Source: Microvirga aerophila (lineage in GTDB: Bacteria > Pseudomonadota > Alphaproteobacteria > Rhizobiales > Beijerinckiaceae). Taken from it: 64,000 bases of DNA. Within the stretch, counting starts at the first letter, position 1; the number at the start of each line of letters is the position of its first letter. The translations under genes and the position numbers were made by a program. Under the pieces are notes generated by a model. That model ran no database searches and was not told the DNA's origin. It worked only from the letters and a program-made list of their open reading frames with translations. Of this stretch, positions 1 to 6,689 are shown piece after piece. The stretch covers positions 62,001-126,000 of the forward strand of contig NZ_QOIO01000010.1 of NCBI RefSeq assembly GCF_003332305.1. The letters are read 5' to 3'.

Positions 1-282
1 GGGCTCGCGGGCCTCGCGGGCGTCCTGCTCGCGCCGATTTCGGGCGTGCATCCTGCCATGGGTGCCGAGATCCTGACCGCGGCCTTCGTTGTGGTCGTCA
101 TCGGCGGCCTCGGCTCCTTCTGGGGCGTGATCGCGGCGGCAGCCCTCGTGGGTGTCGTTCGCGGCCTCACCATCTATTTCTTTCCGCCCGCCGGTGAGGC
201 GTCCATGTACCTGCTGATGGCGCTCGTGCTGCTTCTGCGCCCGCGCGGATTGCTTGGCGAACGCATCCAGAAATTCGAGTAG
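1..282 (+). CDS. livH: Branched-chain amino acid-type ABC transporter permease LivH, C-terminal part (cut by window edge)
   Basis: An open frame runs from base 1 to a TAG stop at 280-282, so only about the last 93 residues are present and the true start lies outside the window. The visible part has hydrophobic segments with a GGLGSFWG motif, typical of the last third of LivH/UrtB inner-membrane permeases, and ends in the short basic LLRPRGLLGE tail common in this family. The next gene starts 5 bp downstream and encodes the partner permease and ATPases, so the two form one operon. The substrate cannot be told from this fragment; branched-chain amino acids, amides or other small carboxylates are all possible for the family. 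Confidence 0.9.
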   Translation, partial: GLAGLAGVLLAPISGVHPAMGAEILTAAFVVVVIGGLGSFWGVIAAAALVGVVRGLTIYFFPPAGEASMYLLMALVLLLRPRGLLGERIQKFE

Positions 283-287
283 GATCG

Positions 288-2804
288 ATGCGCAAGGATT
301 ACTCGCCTGTCCTCATCGCAGCCGCGGCACTCGCTGTGCTGCCCTTCATCCTCGACCCCATCGGCCTGCCGCTTCGTTCGTCCATCGACGTGGTAGTGTT
401 TGCCATCGCGTGCCTCGGGCTGAACGTCATCGTGGGCTATACGGGTTTGGTCTCCTTCGGCCACGGCGCGTGGTTCGGCCTGGGAGCCTATGCGGCGGCG
501 CTGAGCCAGCTGAACTGGTTCCCTGGCGGGATTATTCTCCCAATGCTCTTCGCGGTCGCGTTCATCGCCGCGACGTCGCTTCTCCTGGGCGCCCTCATCC
601 TACGCAGGCGCGGCGTGTATTTCTCGCTGCTGACGCTGGCATTGACCGCCATGCTCTTTGCCGTCGCCTACCGCTGGACGGCGCTGACCGGTGGCGAAAG
701 CGGCCTCGGCGGCGTGGTGCGCGCCAATACCCTCGGGCTCGATCTGAGTTCGGACTGGACCTACTACTGGGTTGTTGCCGCCGTTGGCCTGATGGTCTGT
801 TTCCTGCTGGTGCGGTTTCACAATTCGCCCATCGGCAGCGTTCTGGTGGCCATCCGGGAGAACGAGCAGCGAGCCCGGTTCCTCGGCTATCCGACAAACC
901 GTTACAAGCTCGTTGGGTTCGTGGTTTCGGCAACGGTTGTGGGCCTTGCGGGTGTCCTGTCGGTGTTCAACCACCGTTTCGCTTCCGCGGAGCCGCTTTC
1001 CGTCGCCTTCTCGGGCGAGCTGATCGCCATGGTGGTGATCGGCGGGATGCGCAGCTTCCTCGGGCCCGCTTTGGGCGCCCTGTTCTACATCCTGTTTCGC
1101 GAGTTCCTGTCGATCTGGACCCCGCACTGGCTGTTCTACTTCGGCATCCTGTTCGTGGGCTTCATCATGCTCTCGCCCACCGGTCTGGTCGGCGTGGCGC
1201 AGCGCCTCATCACGCCGTTCCGTCAGAAGGTGACCGAAGAGGCCGCCATGGCCGGGCGCACGCTGACGGACGAGCCCCTGCCCTCCTTCCTGAGGCCCCC
1301 GGACCACGTGGACGGCGTCATCCTGGAAGCGCGGGGCATCGCCAAGAATTTCGGAGCGCTCAAGGCCGTCCAGGGCGTCAACATCGCCATGCGCGACCGC
1401 TCCCTGCATGCCCTGATCGGCCCCAACGGGGCAGGGAAAACCACGGCCTTCAACCTGATTTCAGGGTTTTACACCCCGGACGAAGGCGACGTTTTTCTCA
1501 GGGGCAAATCCATTGCGGGCCTCTCGCCTGAAGCGATTACCCAGGCAGGCATCGGACGCTCCTTCCAGATCACGAACCTGTTTCCCGCTCTGAGCGTGGA
1601 GGAAAACCTTCGCCTGGCTGTGCAGGCCAGTCATCCACGGCGCTTCAATCCCTGGACGAACGCCCGGTCGATCGATGACATCGAGGCCGAGACCTCGTCC
1701 GTCGTCCGATATCTGGGTGTGGCCGGCATCGAACGGGCTGAAGCGGGATCGCTCTCGTATGGGGGGCAACGCCTCCTCGATATGGGCCTTGCGCTTGCGA
1801 CGAAGCCGAGGGTTCTGCTGCTGGACGAGCCTCTCGCGGGGCTCGCGGCGGCCGAGCGCCAACGCATCGGAGACATCATCAAGCGCATTTCATCGGACGT
1901 GCCGATGCTGCTCGTAGAACACGATATCGACCGCGTGTTCCAGATCGCGGACGCCGTCACCGTGATGAACGACGGACAGGTCCTTGTCGACGGTACCGTC
2001 GAGGACGCGCGATCGAGCCCGAGGGTGCAGGAAATCTATATCGGCTCGGGAGCCGCGACGGTTGCGGCAAAACTCAGGGAAAGTGCCGTCGAGCCCGCGA
2101 TGCTCCTGACCGCCGACCACATCAACACCTTCTATGGCAAGAGCCATGTGCTGGTCGACGTCTCCTTCGACGTTCACCAGCATGAGATCGTCGCGCTGCT
2201 GGGACGCAACGGCGCCGGAAAATCCACCTTGTTGAAAACCCTGACGGGCATCGCGCAACCCGCGTCCGGCTCGATCAAGCTCGACGGTCAGGAGATCGCG
2301 GGCCGTCCGTCTCACGAGATCGCCCGGCTTGGCATCGGCTACGTGCCGCAAGGACGTGGACTCTTCGCCGGAATGACCGTGGGTCAGAACCTCGAACTCG
2401 GCCGGCTCAAGCGGGAGACCGGCCACGGCGTGCGATGGGATCTGGACCGGATCTTCGAGTACTTTCCCCGCATCCGCGAGAGGATCGATACCCCGGCCGA
2501 TTTCCTCTCCGGAGGCGAGCAGCAGATGGTGGCGGTCGCCCGCGCCCTATCGGGCGACGTGAAGGTGCTCCTCCTCGACGAGCCATTCGAGGGCCTCGCG
2601 CCCACCATCGTCGAGCAATTGTTCGAGAGCTTCGACAAGCTTCGGCATGAGGTCTCCATCATCATCGTGGACCACCACCTCGACCTCGCGCTCGCCCTGT
2701 CCGACCGGACGGTGGCCCTCGAGCGCGGACGGGTCATTCATCGAGGTCCGTCGAAAGATCTGCGCGACGATCTCGCGCTGCGCCGCAAGGTGTTGTGGCT
2801 GTAG
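288..2804 (+). CDS. LivM-LivG-LivF fusion: ABC transporter permease with two ATPase domains in one polypeptide
   Basis: This 838-residue frame joins three proteins that are usually separate. Residues 1 to about 325 are a LivM-type permease with many hydrophobic helices and the family motif NVIVGYTGLVSFGHGA. Residues about 345-590 are a LivG-type ATPase with Walker A GPNGAGKTT near 378, signature LSYGGQ and Walker B VLLLDEP. Residues about 604-838 are a LivF-type ATPase with Walker A GRNGAGKST near 639, signature LSGGEQ and Walker B VLLLDEP. No stop or frameshift interrupts the joins. It should act at the inner membrane with the LivH protein encoded just upstream; no periplasmic binding protein lies in the visible part. 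The two genes downstream suggest the substrate is an acid degraded through a beta-keto intermediate (inference). Confidence 0.93.
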   Translation: MRKDYSPVLIAAAALAVLPFILDPIGLPLRSSIDVVVFAIACLGLNVIVGYTGLVSFGHGAWFGLGAYAAALSQLNWFPGGIILPMLFAVAFIAATSLLLGALILRRRGVYFSLLTLALTAMLFAVAYRWTALTGGESGLGGVVRANTLGLDLSSDWTYYWVVAAVGLMVCFLLVRFHNSPIGSVLVAIRENEQRARFLGYPTNRYKLVGFVVSATVVGLAGVLSVFNHRFASAEPLSVAFSGELIAMVVIGGMRSFLGPALGALFYILFREFLSIWTPHWLFYFGILFVGFIMLSPTGLVGVAQRLITPFRQKVTEEAAMAGRTLTDEPLPSFLRPPDHVDGVILEARGIAKNFGALKAVQGVNIAMRDRSLHALIGPNGAGKTTAFNLISGFYTPDEGDVFLRGKSIAGLSPEAITQAGIGRSFQITNLFPALSVEENLRLAVQASHPRRFNPWTNARSIDDIEAETSSVVRYLGVAGIERAEAGSLSYGGQRLLDMGLALATKPRVLLLDEPLAGLAAAERQRIGDIIKRISSDVPMLLVEHDIDRVFQIADAVTVMNDGQVLVDGTVEDARSSPRVQEIYIGSGAATVAAKLRESAVEPAMLLTADHINTFYGKSHVLVDVSFDVHQHEIVALLGRNGAGKSTLLKTLTGIAQPASGSIKLDGQEIAGRPSHEIARLGIGYVPQGRGLFAGMTVGQNLELGRLKRETGHGVRWDLDRIFEYFPRIRERIDTPADFLSGGEQQMVAVARALSGDVKVLLLDEPFEGLAPTIVEQLFESFDKLRHEVSIIIVDHHLDLALALSDRTVALERGRVIHRGPSKDLRDDLALRRKVLWL

Positions 2805-2824
2805 GCCTATCAGGGGAGTCTTGA

Positions 2825-3757
2825 ATGCCAAGTGTTGCGATCGTTGGCGCCGGGTTGATCGGCCGATCCTGGGCGATCGTGTTCGCCCGGGCCGGCTGGC
2901 AGGTGCGAGTCACGGACCCGGAGCCCCGGACACTCGAAAATGCGTCCCGCCTCATTCGCGAAGGGCTCGAGGACCTGGCCGCGCATGGCCTATTAACAGA
3001 CCCGGCACTCGCGGCTGGGCGCGTTGAGATCGTGCAGTCGCTTGCGGATGCGGTCAGCGGCGTGGACATCGTTCAAGAGAACGGTCCCGAGATCGTCGAC
3101 ACGAAGCGGGCGATCTTTGCCGAACTCGACCGCCTCTGCCCGGAGGGGGCCATCCTGGCCTCGTCGACCTCTGCCATCGTCGCATCGCGCTTTACCGAGG
3201 AACTTCCAGGTCGCGCCCGCTGCCTGGTCGCGCACCCAGTGAACCCTCCCCATCTGCTCCCGCTGGTCGAAATCTGCGGCGCTCCCTGGACGGCGCGCGA
3301 CACTGTGGAGCGGGCGCGCAAGATCTACGAGAGCATCGAGCAGGTTCCGATCATCGTGAACCGTGAGGTCGAGGGCTTCGTTCTCAACCGGCTTCAGGGG
3401 GCGCTTCTGGCTGAGGCTTTCCGGCTGGTCGGCGATGGCGTGGTCAGTCCACAGGACCTGGACAAGACCCTTAAGGACGGCCTTGGCCTGCGCTGGTCCT
3501 TCATCGGACCGTTCGAGACGATCGAACTCAATGCGCCCGGCGGCATCGCCGATTATTGCAAACGCTATACCGGGTTCTACCGCAGCCTAAGCGCGGACCC
3601 GGCAAAGCCCGAGGTCTGGGACGAGGACAACGTGAGCCGGATCTTGGACGCCTGGGGCGGAACGCCCAGCGCCGACACGCTCGCGCGCCGCTCTGCCTGG
3701 CGGGACAAGCGGCTGGCTGCCCTGAAAGCGCACAAGAAATCCCAATCCGAAGCCTGA
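2825..3757 (+). CDS. 3-hydroxyacyl-CoA dehydrogenase family NAD-dependent dehydrogenase (carnitine or gulonate dehydrogenase-like)
   Basis: The 310-residue protein starts with a Rossmann NAD-binding motif (VAIVGAGLIGRSWA), followed by the family's active-site stretches SSTSAI and VAHPVNPPHLLPLVE, where the His-Pro pair is the catalytic region, and by an all-helical C-terminal domain. The length fits single-domain relatives such as L-carnitine dehydrogenase, L-gulonate 3-dehydrogenase and lambda-crystallin rather than large fatty acid oxidation proteins. It starts 20 bp after the transporter gene behind a GGGGAG ribosome site and is followed after 18 bp by a BKACE enzyme. Oxidation of a beta-hydroxy acid to a beta-keto acid that the next enzyme cleaves is a reasonable inference. 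The exact substrate is unknown. Confidence 0.85.
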   Translation: MPSVAIVGAGLIGRSWAIVFARAGWQVRVTDPEPRTLENASRLIREGLEDLAAHGLLTDPALAAGRVEIVQSLADAVSGVDIVQENGPEIVDTKRAIFAELDRLCPEGAILASSTSAIVASRFTEELPGRARCLVAHPVNPPHLLPLVEICGAPWTARDTVERARKIYESIEQVPIIVNREVEGFVLNRLQGALLAEAFRLVGDGVVSPQDLDKTLKDGLGLRWSFIGPFETIELNAPGGIADYCKRYTGFYRSLSADPAKPEVWDEDNVSRILDAWGGTPSADTLARRSAWRDKRLAALKAHKKSQSEA

Positions 3758-3775
3758 CTCGAGAGAGAACCAACC

Positions 3776-4702
3776 ATGGCCCGCAAAGTCATCATCACCT
3801 GCGCCGTCACAGGTGCGATCCACACACCGTCCATGTCTCCCTACCTGCCGATGACCCCTGAGGAGATCGCAGAGGCTGCCATCGGCGCAGCCGAGGCCGG
3901 CGCGGCAATTGTGCATCTGCATGCGCGGGATCCGCAGAACGGTAAGCCCGACCAATCCCCGGAAGCATTCGCGCCTTTCCTGCAGGTCATCAAGCAGCGC
4001 TCGGACTGCGTCATCAACATCACGACCGGCGGCGCGCCGACCATGCTGGTGGAAGAGCGCGTCAGGCCCGCGGCCCATTACAAGCCCGAGGTCGCGTCCC
4101 TCAACATGGGTACGATGAATTTCGGCCTCTATCCGATGCTGAACCGTTTCAAGGAGTTCAAGTACGACTGGGAGCTCCCCTACCTGGAAGGCTCCCGGGA
4201 CCGCATCTTTCGCAATACCTTCACGGATATCGAGTACATCCTGACCACCTGTTCGGAGAACGGCACCCGGTTCGAGATCGAATGCTACGACATCGGGCAT
4301 CTCTATACGCTCGCTCATTTCGTGGATCGCGGCGTCATCAAGCCGCCTCTCTTCGTCCAGAGCGTGTTCGGTCTTCTCGGCGGCATTGGCCCCCATCCGG
4401 AGGATGTCGCGCACATGAAGCGTACCGCCGATCGGTTGTTCGGGGACAACTACCAATGGTCGGTGCTCGGCGCGGGCCGAAACCAGCTCGCGATCGCCGC
4501 CCAGGCGGCCTCGATGGGCGGCAACGTCCGGGTCGGGCTCGAAGATTCTCTTTGGATCGGACCTGGCAAGCTCGCAGAGTCCAACGCGCAGCAGGTACGG
4601 CTCGCGCGCCAGATCATCGAGGGGCTCGGCTTGGAGATCGCAACGCCCGACGATGCTCGCGAGATGCTGACCCTCAAAGGCGGCGACCGCGTCAACTTCT
4701 AG
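3776..4702 (+). CDS. Beta-keto acid cleavage enzyme (BKACE, DUF849)
   Basis: The 308-residue protein matches the BKACE family, zinc enzymes that react a beta-keto acid with acetyl-CoA to give acetoacetate and a new acyl-CoA. Visible marks are AGAAIVHLHARD near residues 41-52, whose two histidines are metal ligands, ITTGG near 82, NMGTMNFG, FGLLGGIGPHPED and GNVRVGLEDSLW near the C-terminus. The length is normal for the family. A GAGAGAG ribosome site precedes the ATG. It is the last gene of the transporter/dehydrogenase operon, and a carnitine-type route (dehydrogenase then dehydrocarnitine cleavage) is the closest known pairing, but other substrates are possible. Its TAG stop is formed by the first bases of a dispersed palindromic repeat. 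Confidence 0.88.
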   Translation: MARKVIITCAVTGAIHTPSMSPYLPMTPEEIAEAAIGAAEAGAAIVHLHARDPQNGKPDQSPEAFAPFLQVIKQRSDCVINITTGGAPTMLVEERVRPAAHYKPEVASLNMGTMNFGLYPMLNRFKEFKYDWELPYLEGSRDRIFRNTFTDIEYILTTCSENGTRFEIECYDIGHLYTLAHFVDRGVIKPPLFVQSVFGLLGGIGPHPEDVAHMKRTADRLFGDNYQWSVLGAGRNQLAIAAQAASMGGNVRVGLEDSLWIGPGKLAESNAQQVRLARQIIEGLGLEIATPDDAREMLTLKGGDRVNF

Positions 4703-4806
4703 AGCATCGGACCGTTAAGTGGACGCGCCACCGGCGGCTTCGGCATGGCTCCAGGATGGCTGAGATGCAGACCTCATCGGATCCGACTTCTCGTCCGATG
4801 CTCTAG
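4699..4806. repeat. Dispersed palindromic repeat, copy A (AGAGCATCGGA family)
   Basis: The element begins CTAGAGCATCGGAC and ends with the inverse GTCCGATGCTCTAG, giving terminal inverted repeats of about 14 bp around a less conserved centre. The first TAG is the stop codon of the BKACE gene. The same termini occur at 5533-5640 and, in a shorter decayed form, at 30012-30064. This looks like a REP or MITE-like intergenic repeat. The following 256 bp up to 5062 hold no gene I can support. Confidence 0.8.
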
Positions 4807-5062
4807 AGCGTCGCGACCAAGGGCGTTGCTCCTCACCGAAACCGCACTGGATCAGAAAGGCGGAGCGCCGGCGGATTCGGCCGGAACAACCGGGGCTCTT
4901 GCTTTGCCGAATTGTCCCTGAGGATCCAAATCGGCAAGACCTTCCAGGAAGAGGCGTGCCTGTTTCATTCGGACGCGCGCCCGCGATGCCTTTCTTGTTG
5001 GCTGGCAATGTTCGAAACCAAGTCATGGTCATGGCCACCCAAATCGCGCTATAATTCGAAAA

Positions 5063-5536
5063 ATGAAGCGCATGATCGCCCGAAGAAAGGAATGGAATAC
5101 GTCAGGCTTGGCGCTTCTGGGAGCCGGTATTGGCGCTCTCGTTGGAGGCGTTCATGAGATCGGCGAAGCTTATTTACACAGTCCGACCGAGCAGGAATCC
5201 TTTGCCTATATGCTGGCTGAAATTGCTGCGAGCATGATCATCGGCGCATTGTTTTTCGCATCCGTCTCAATTGCCTACAACCTGATGGTGAGGACTATTA
5301 CGGAAAAGAAGCCTGATACGGCAAAGAGGTGGGATCCCGTAGGGCTCGCCTTCATCGGCGCGGGCGTCGGCTTAATGCTGGTGGTCGTACACGAAGCCTT
5401 TGTGATCTTTTCAGGCGACTTCAACGACGTCGATCCGTTCACCCACATCATGGTGGAAATGATCATTCTTGCAATCGTCGGCGCACTGGCGTTCGCCGCC
5501 ATTGCCGAGATCAGGAATCGGCTATGGCGAAGCTAG
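5063..5536 (+). CDS. Small membrane protein with an internally duplicated two-helix unit, unknown function
   Basis: The 157-residue protein has a short basic N-terminus (MKRMIARRKEW) and about four membrane segments. The two halves repeat each other: LALLGAGIGALVGGVHE near residues 15-31 corresponds to LAFIGAGVGLMLVVVHE near 94-110, and each is followed by a Glu-containing hydrophobic stretch (LAEIAASMIIGALFFA and MVEMIILAIVGALAFA). The paired His-Glu in the first helix of each half could be functional. I do not recognise the family. No clear ribosome site marks the start; the second Met at codon 4 is an alternative. The gene lies between two copies of the palindromic repeat, and the second copy supplies its stop codon. 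Confidence 0.6.
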   Translation: MKRMIARRKEWNTSGLALLGAGIGALVGGVHEIGEAYLHSPTEQESFAYMLAEIAASMIIGALFFASVSIAYNLMVRTITEKKPDTAKRWDPVGLAFIGAGVGLMLVVVHEAFVIFSGDFNDVDPFTHIMVEMIILAIVGALAFAAIAEIRNRLWRS

Positions 5537-5640
5537 AGCATCGGACGATTTGTCGGACCCGCTCCGTTCCTACCCCTGCCTAGCGGAGAAAGGTGGAGCG
5601 TCGTGGATCCGCTTTTTCGTCCGATGCTCTAGAGCATCGG
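5533..5640. repeat. Dispersed palindromic repeat, copy B
   Basis: The left end CTAGAGCATCGGACG and right end CGTCCGATGCTCTAG are inverted repeats, with a GC-rich internal stem region between them. The right end runs directly into a further AGAGCATCGG at 5631-5640, a partial neighbouring unit. The stop codon TAG at 5534-5536 of the small membrane protein lies inside the left terminus. The element separates this gene from the convergent gene ending at 5646 and may also act as a transcription stop. Confidence 0.8.
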
Positions 5641-5645
5641 GTGCG

Positions 5646-6689
5646 CTAAGGCTCCTGCTCGAGCAGAGACGCGATGGCTCGAATGCGGTTGCGCGTATAG
5701 TCTGGAAGCCCAGCACTGATCGAACCGCCAGAGTTGAACGAGCTTTTCCCCATCAGCACTTGTGCCGGAATTAGGTTTCTCAGCACCGGCACGTTTTCGA
5801 ACTCCTTCTTTCGCTCCAGAACGTCCGTTTCGATGGCAAGAGCCATGAAGACGGTCGCTACGGTCTTGCCCGTATCCCCAGGATGCTCCTGAAGCACCAC
5901 CAGGAGCTTCCCGAATTGCATCACCTGGTTCACGCTGAAGACCGACTGCTCCATGACTCCAGCAATACGCCCATCGAAGCCAGTCAGCTTGGATAAGACA
6001 GGCTGATCGATTTCCTGAGGCTGCAGGACGCGCAGTTCGGTTTGGAACTCCATGAATTCTGAGATCTTCTTTCCGCCCTCCTCCAGCTTGTTGGCGAGCC
6101 GGATCCCAACCGGGAGCTTTCCCTCGAGCGGGTAGCGTGACTCGATGCACAGGCTCTGCGGCGCCTCGCACCAGCGCCGTCCGGGAGGACGATTATGGGC
6201 GCTCTCGGGATCGGTGTTCGGGCGCGCCTGATCTGGTCCAATGCGACGATGCTTGATCGCGGGGTCGATCTTCTCAAGCAGGTCGAGGCGGGCGTAACGG
6301 GCGAGATCGATGGCGCCGGGCGAGCGGCCAACCAGGAACCGCGCCTCCACCACGTACATGTGAAGCTTTTCCGTGTAAGGCTTTTTGATGCCGTGCACGG
6401 AAACCTGAATCTTGGGCTCTTCATAACCCGGGAATAAGCTCAAGGTTCGCTTCTGCTCCGGCCTGGCCCGCGCCCAGTCCTCGAACTGAATGAGGCCCGT
6501 CGCCGGGTCGGCGAGCTTGTCGTTGCGCTGGTCGCTGAACGCGATCGAGCGCGGCTTCATCGAGGCCGGCGAAACCGCCGTCGCGAACGGTACTTCCTCG
6601 ACCTTGAACTCCTGGGCGACGGAACTCTCCGCTGCCGCCAGGCAGGCGGCGACGCTCAGCGCCCGGCAAAGCAATTTCATGCGATTCAT
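5646..6689 (-). CDS. Secreted protein of unknown function, translationally coupled to PBP1A
   Basis: The 347-residue protein starts with a signal peptide (basic MNRMK, hydrophobic core, AESSVAQ cleavage region near residue 26), so it is probably periplasmic. It contains a short segment with two cysteines (RWCEAPQSLC near residues 175-185) that could form a disulfide. I recognise no domain. The start is the ATG at 6689, whose A is also the last base of the PBP1A stop codon (TGATG), which indicates coupled translation; a TTG one codon upstream would overlap more and is unlikely. The context suggests a cell-wall or envelope role together with the PBP, but this is inference. Confidence 0.7.
   Translation of the reverse strand: MNRMKLLCRALSVAACLAAAESSVAQEFKVEEVPFATAVSPASMKPRSIAFSDQRNDKLADPATGLIQFEDWARARPEQKRTLSLFPGYEEPKIQVSVHGIKKPYTEKLHMYVVEARFLVGRSPGAIDLARYARLDLLEKIDPAIKHRRIGPDQARPNTDPESAHNRPPGRRWCEAPQSLCIESRYPLEGKLPVGIRLANKLEEGGKKISEFMEFQTELRVLQPQEIDQPVLSKLTGFDGRIAGVMEQSVFSVNQVMQFGKLLVVLQEHPGDTGKTVATVFMALAIETDVLERKKEFENVPVLRNLIPAQVLMGKSSFNSGGSISAGLPDYTRNRIRAIASLLEQEP

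Noticed and set aside
254-1531. Alternative plus-strand frame of 425 codons inside the LivMGF gene
   Set aside because: Out of frame with a gene that has complete ABC motifs; the composition is Arg/Pro-rich, as expected for shifted reading.
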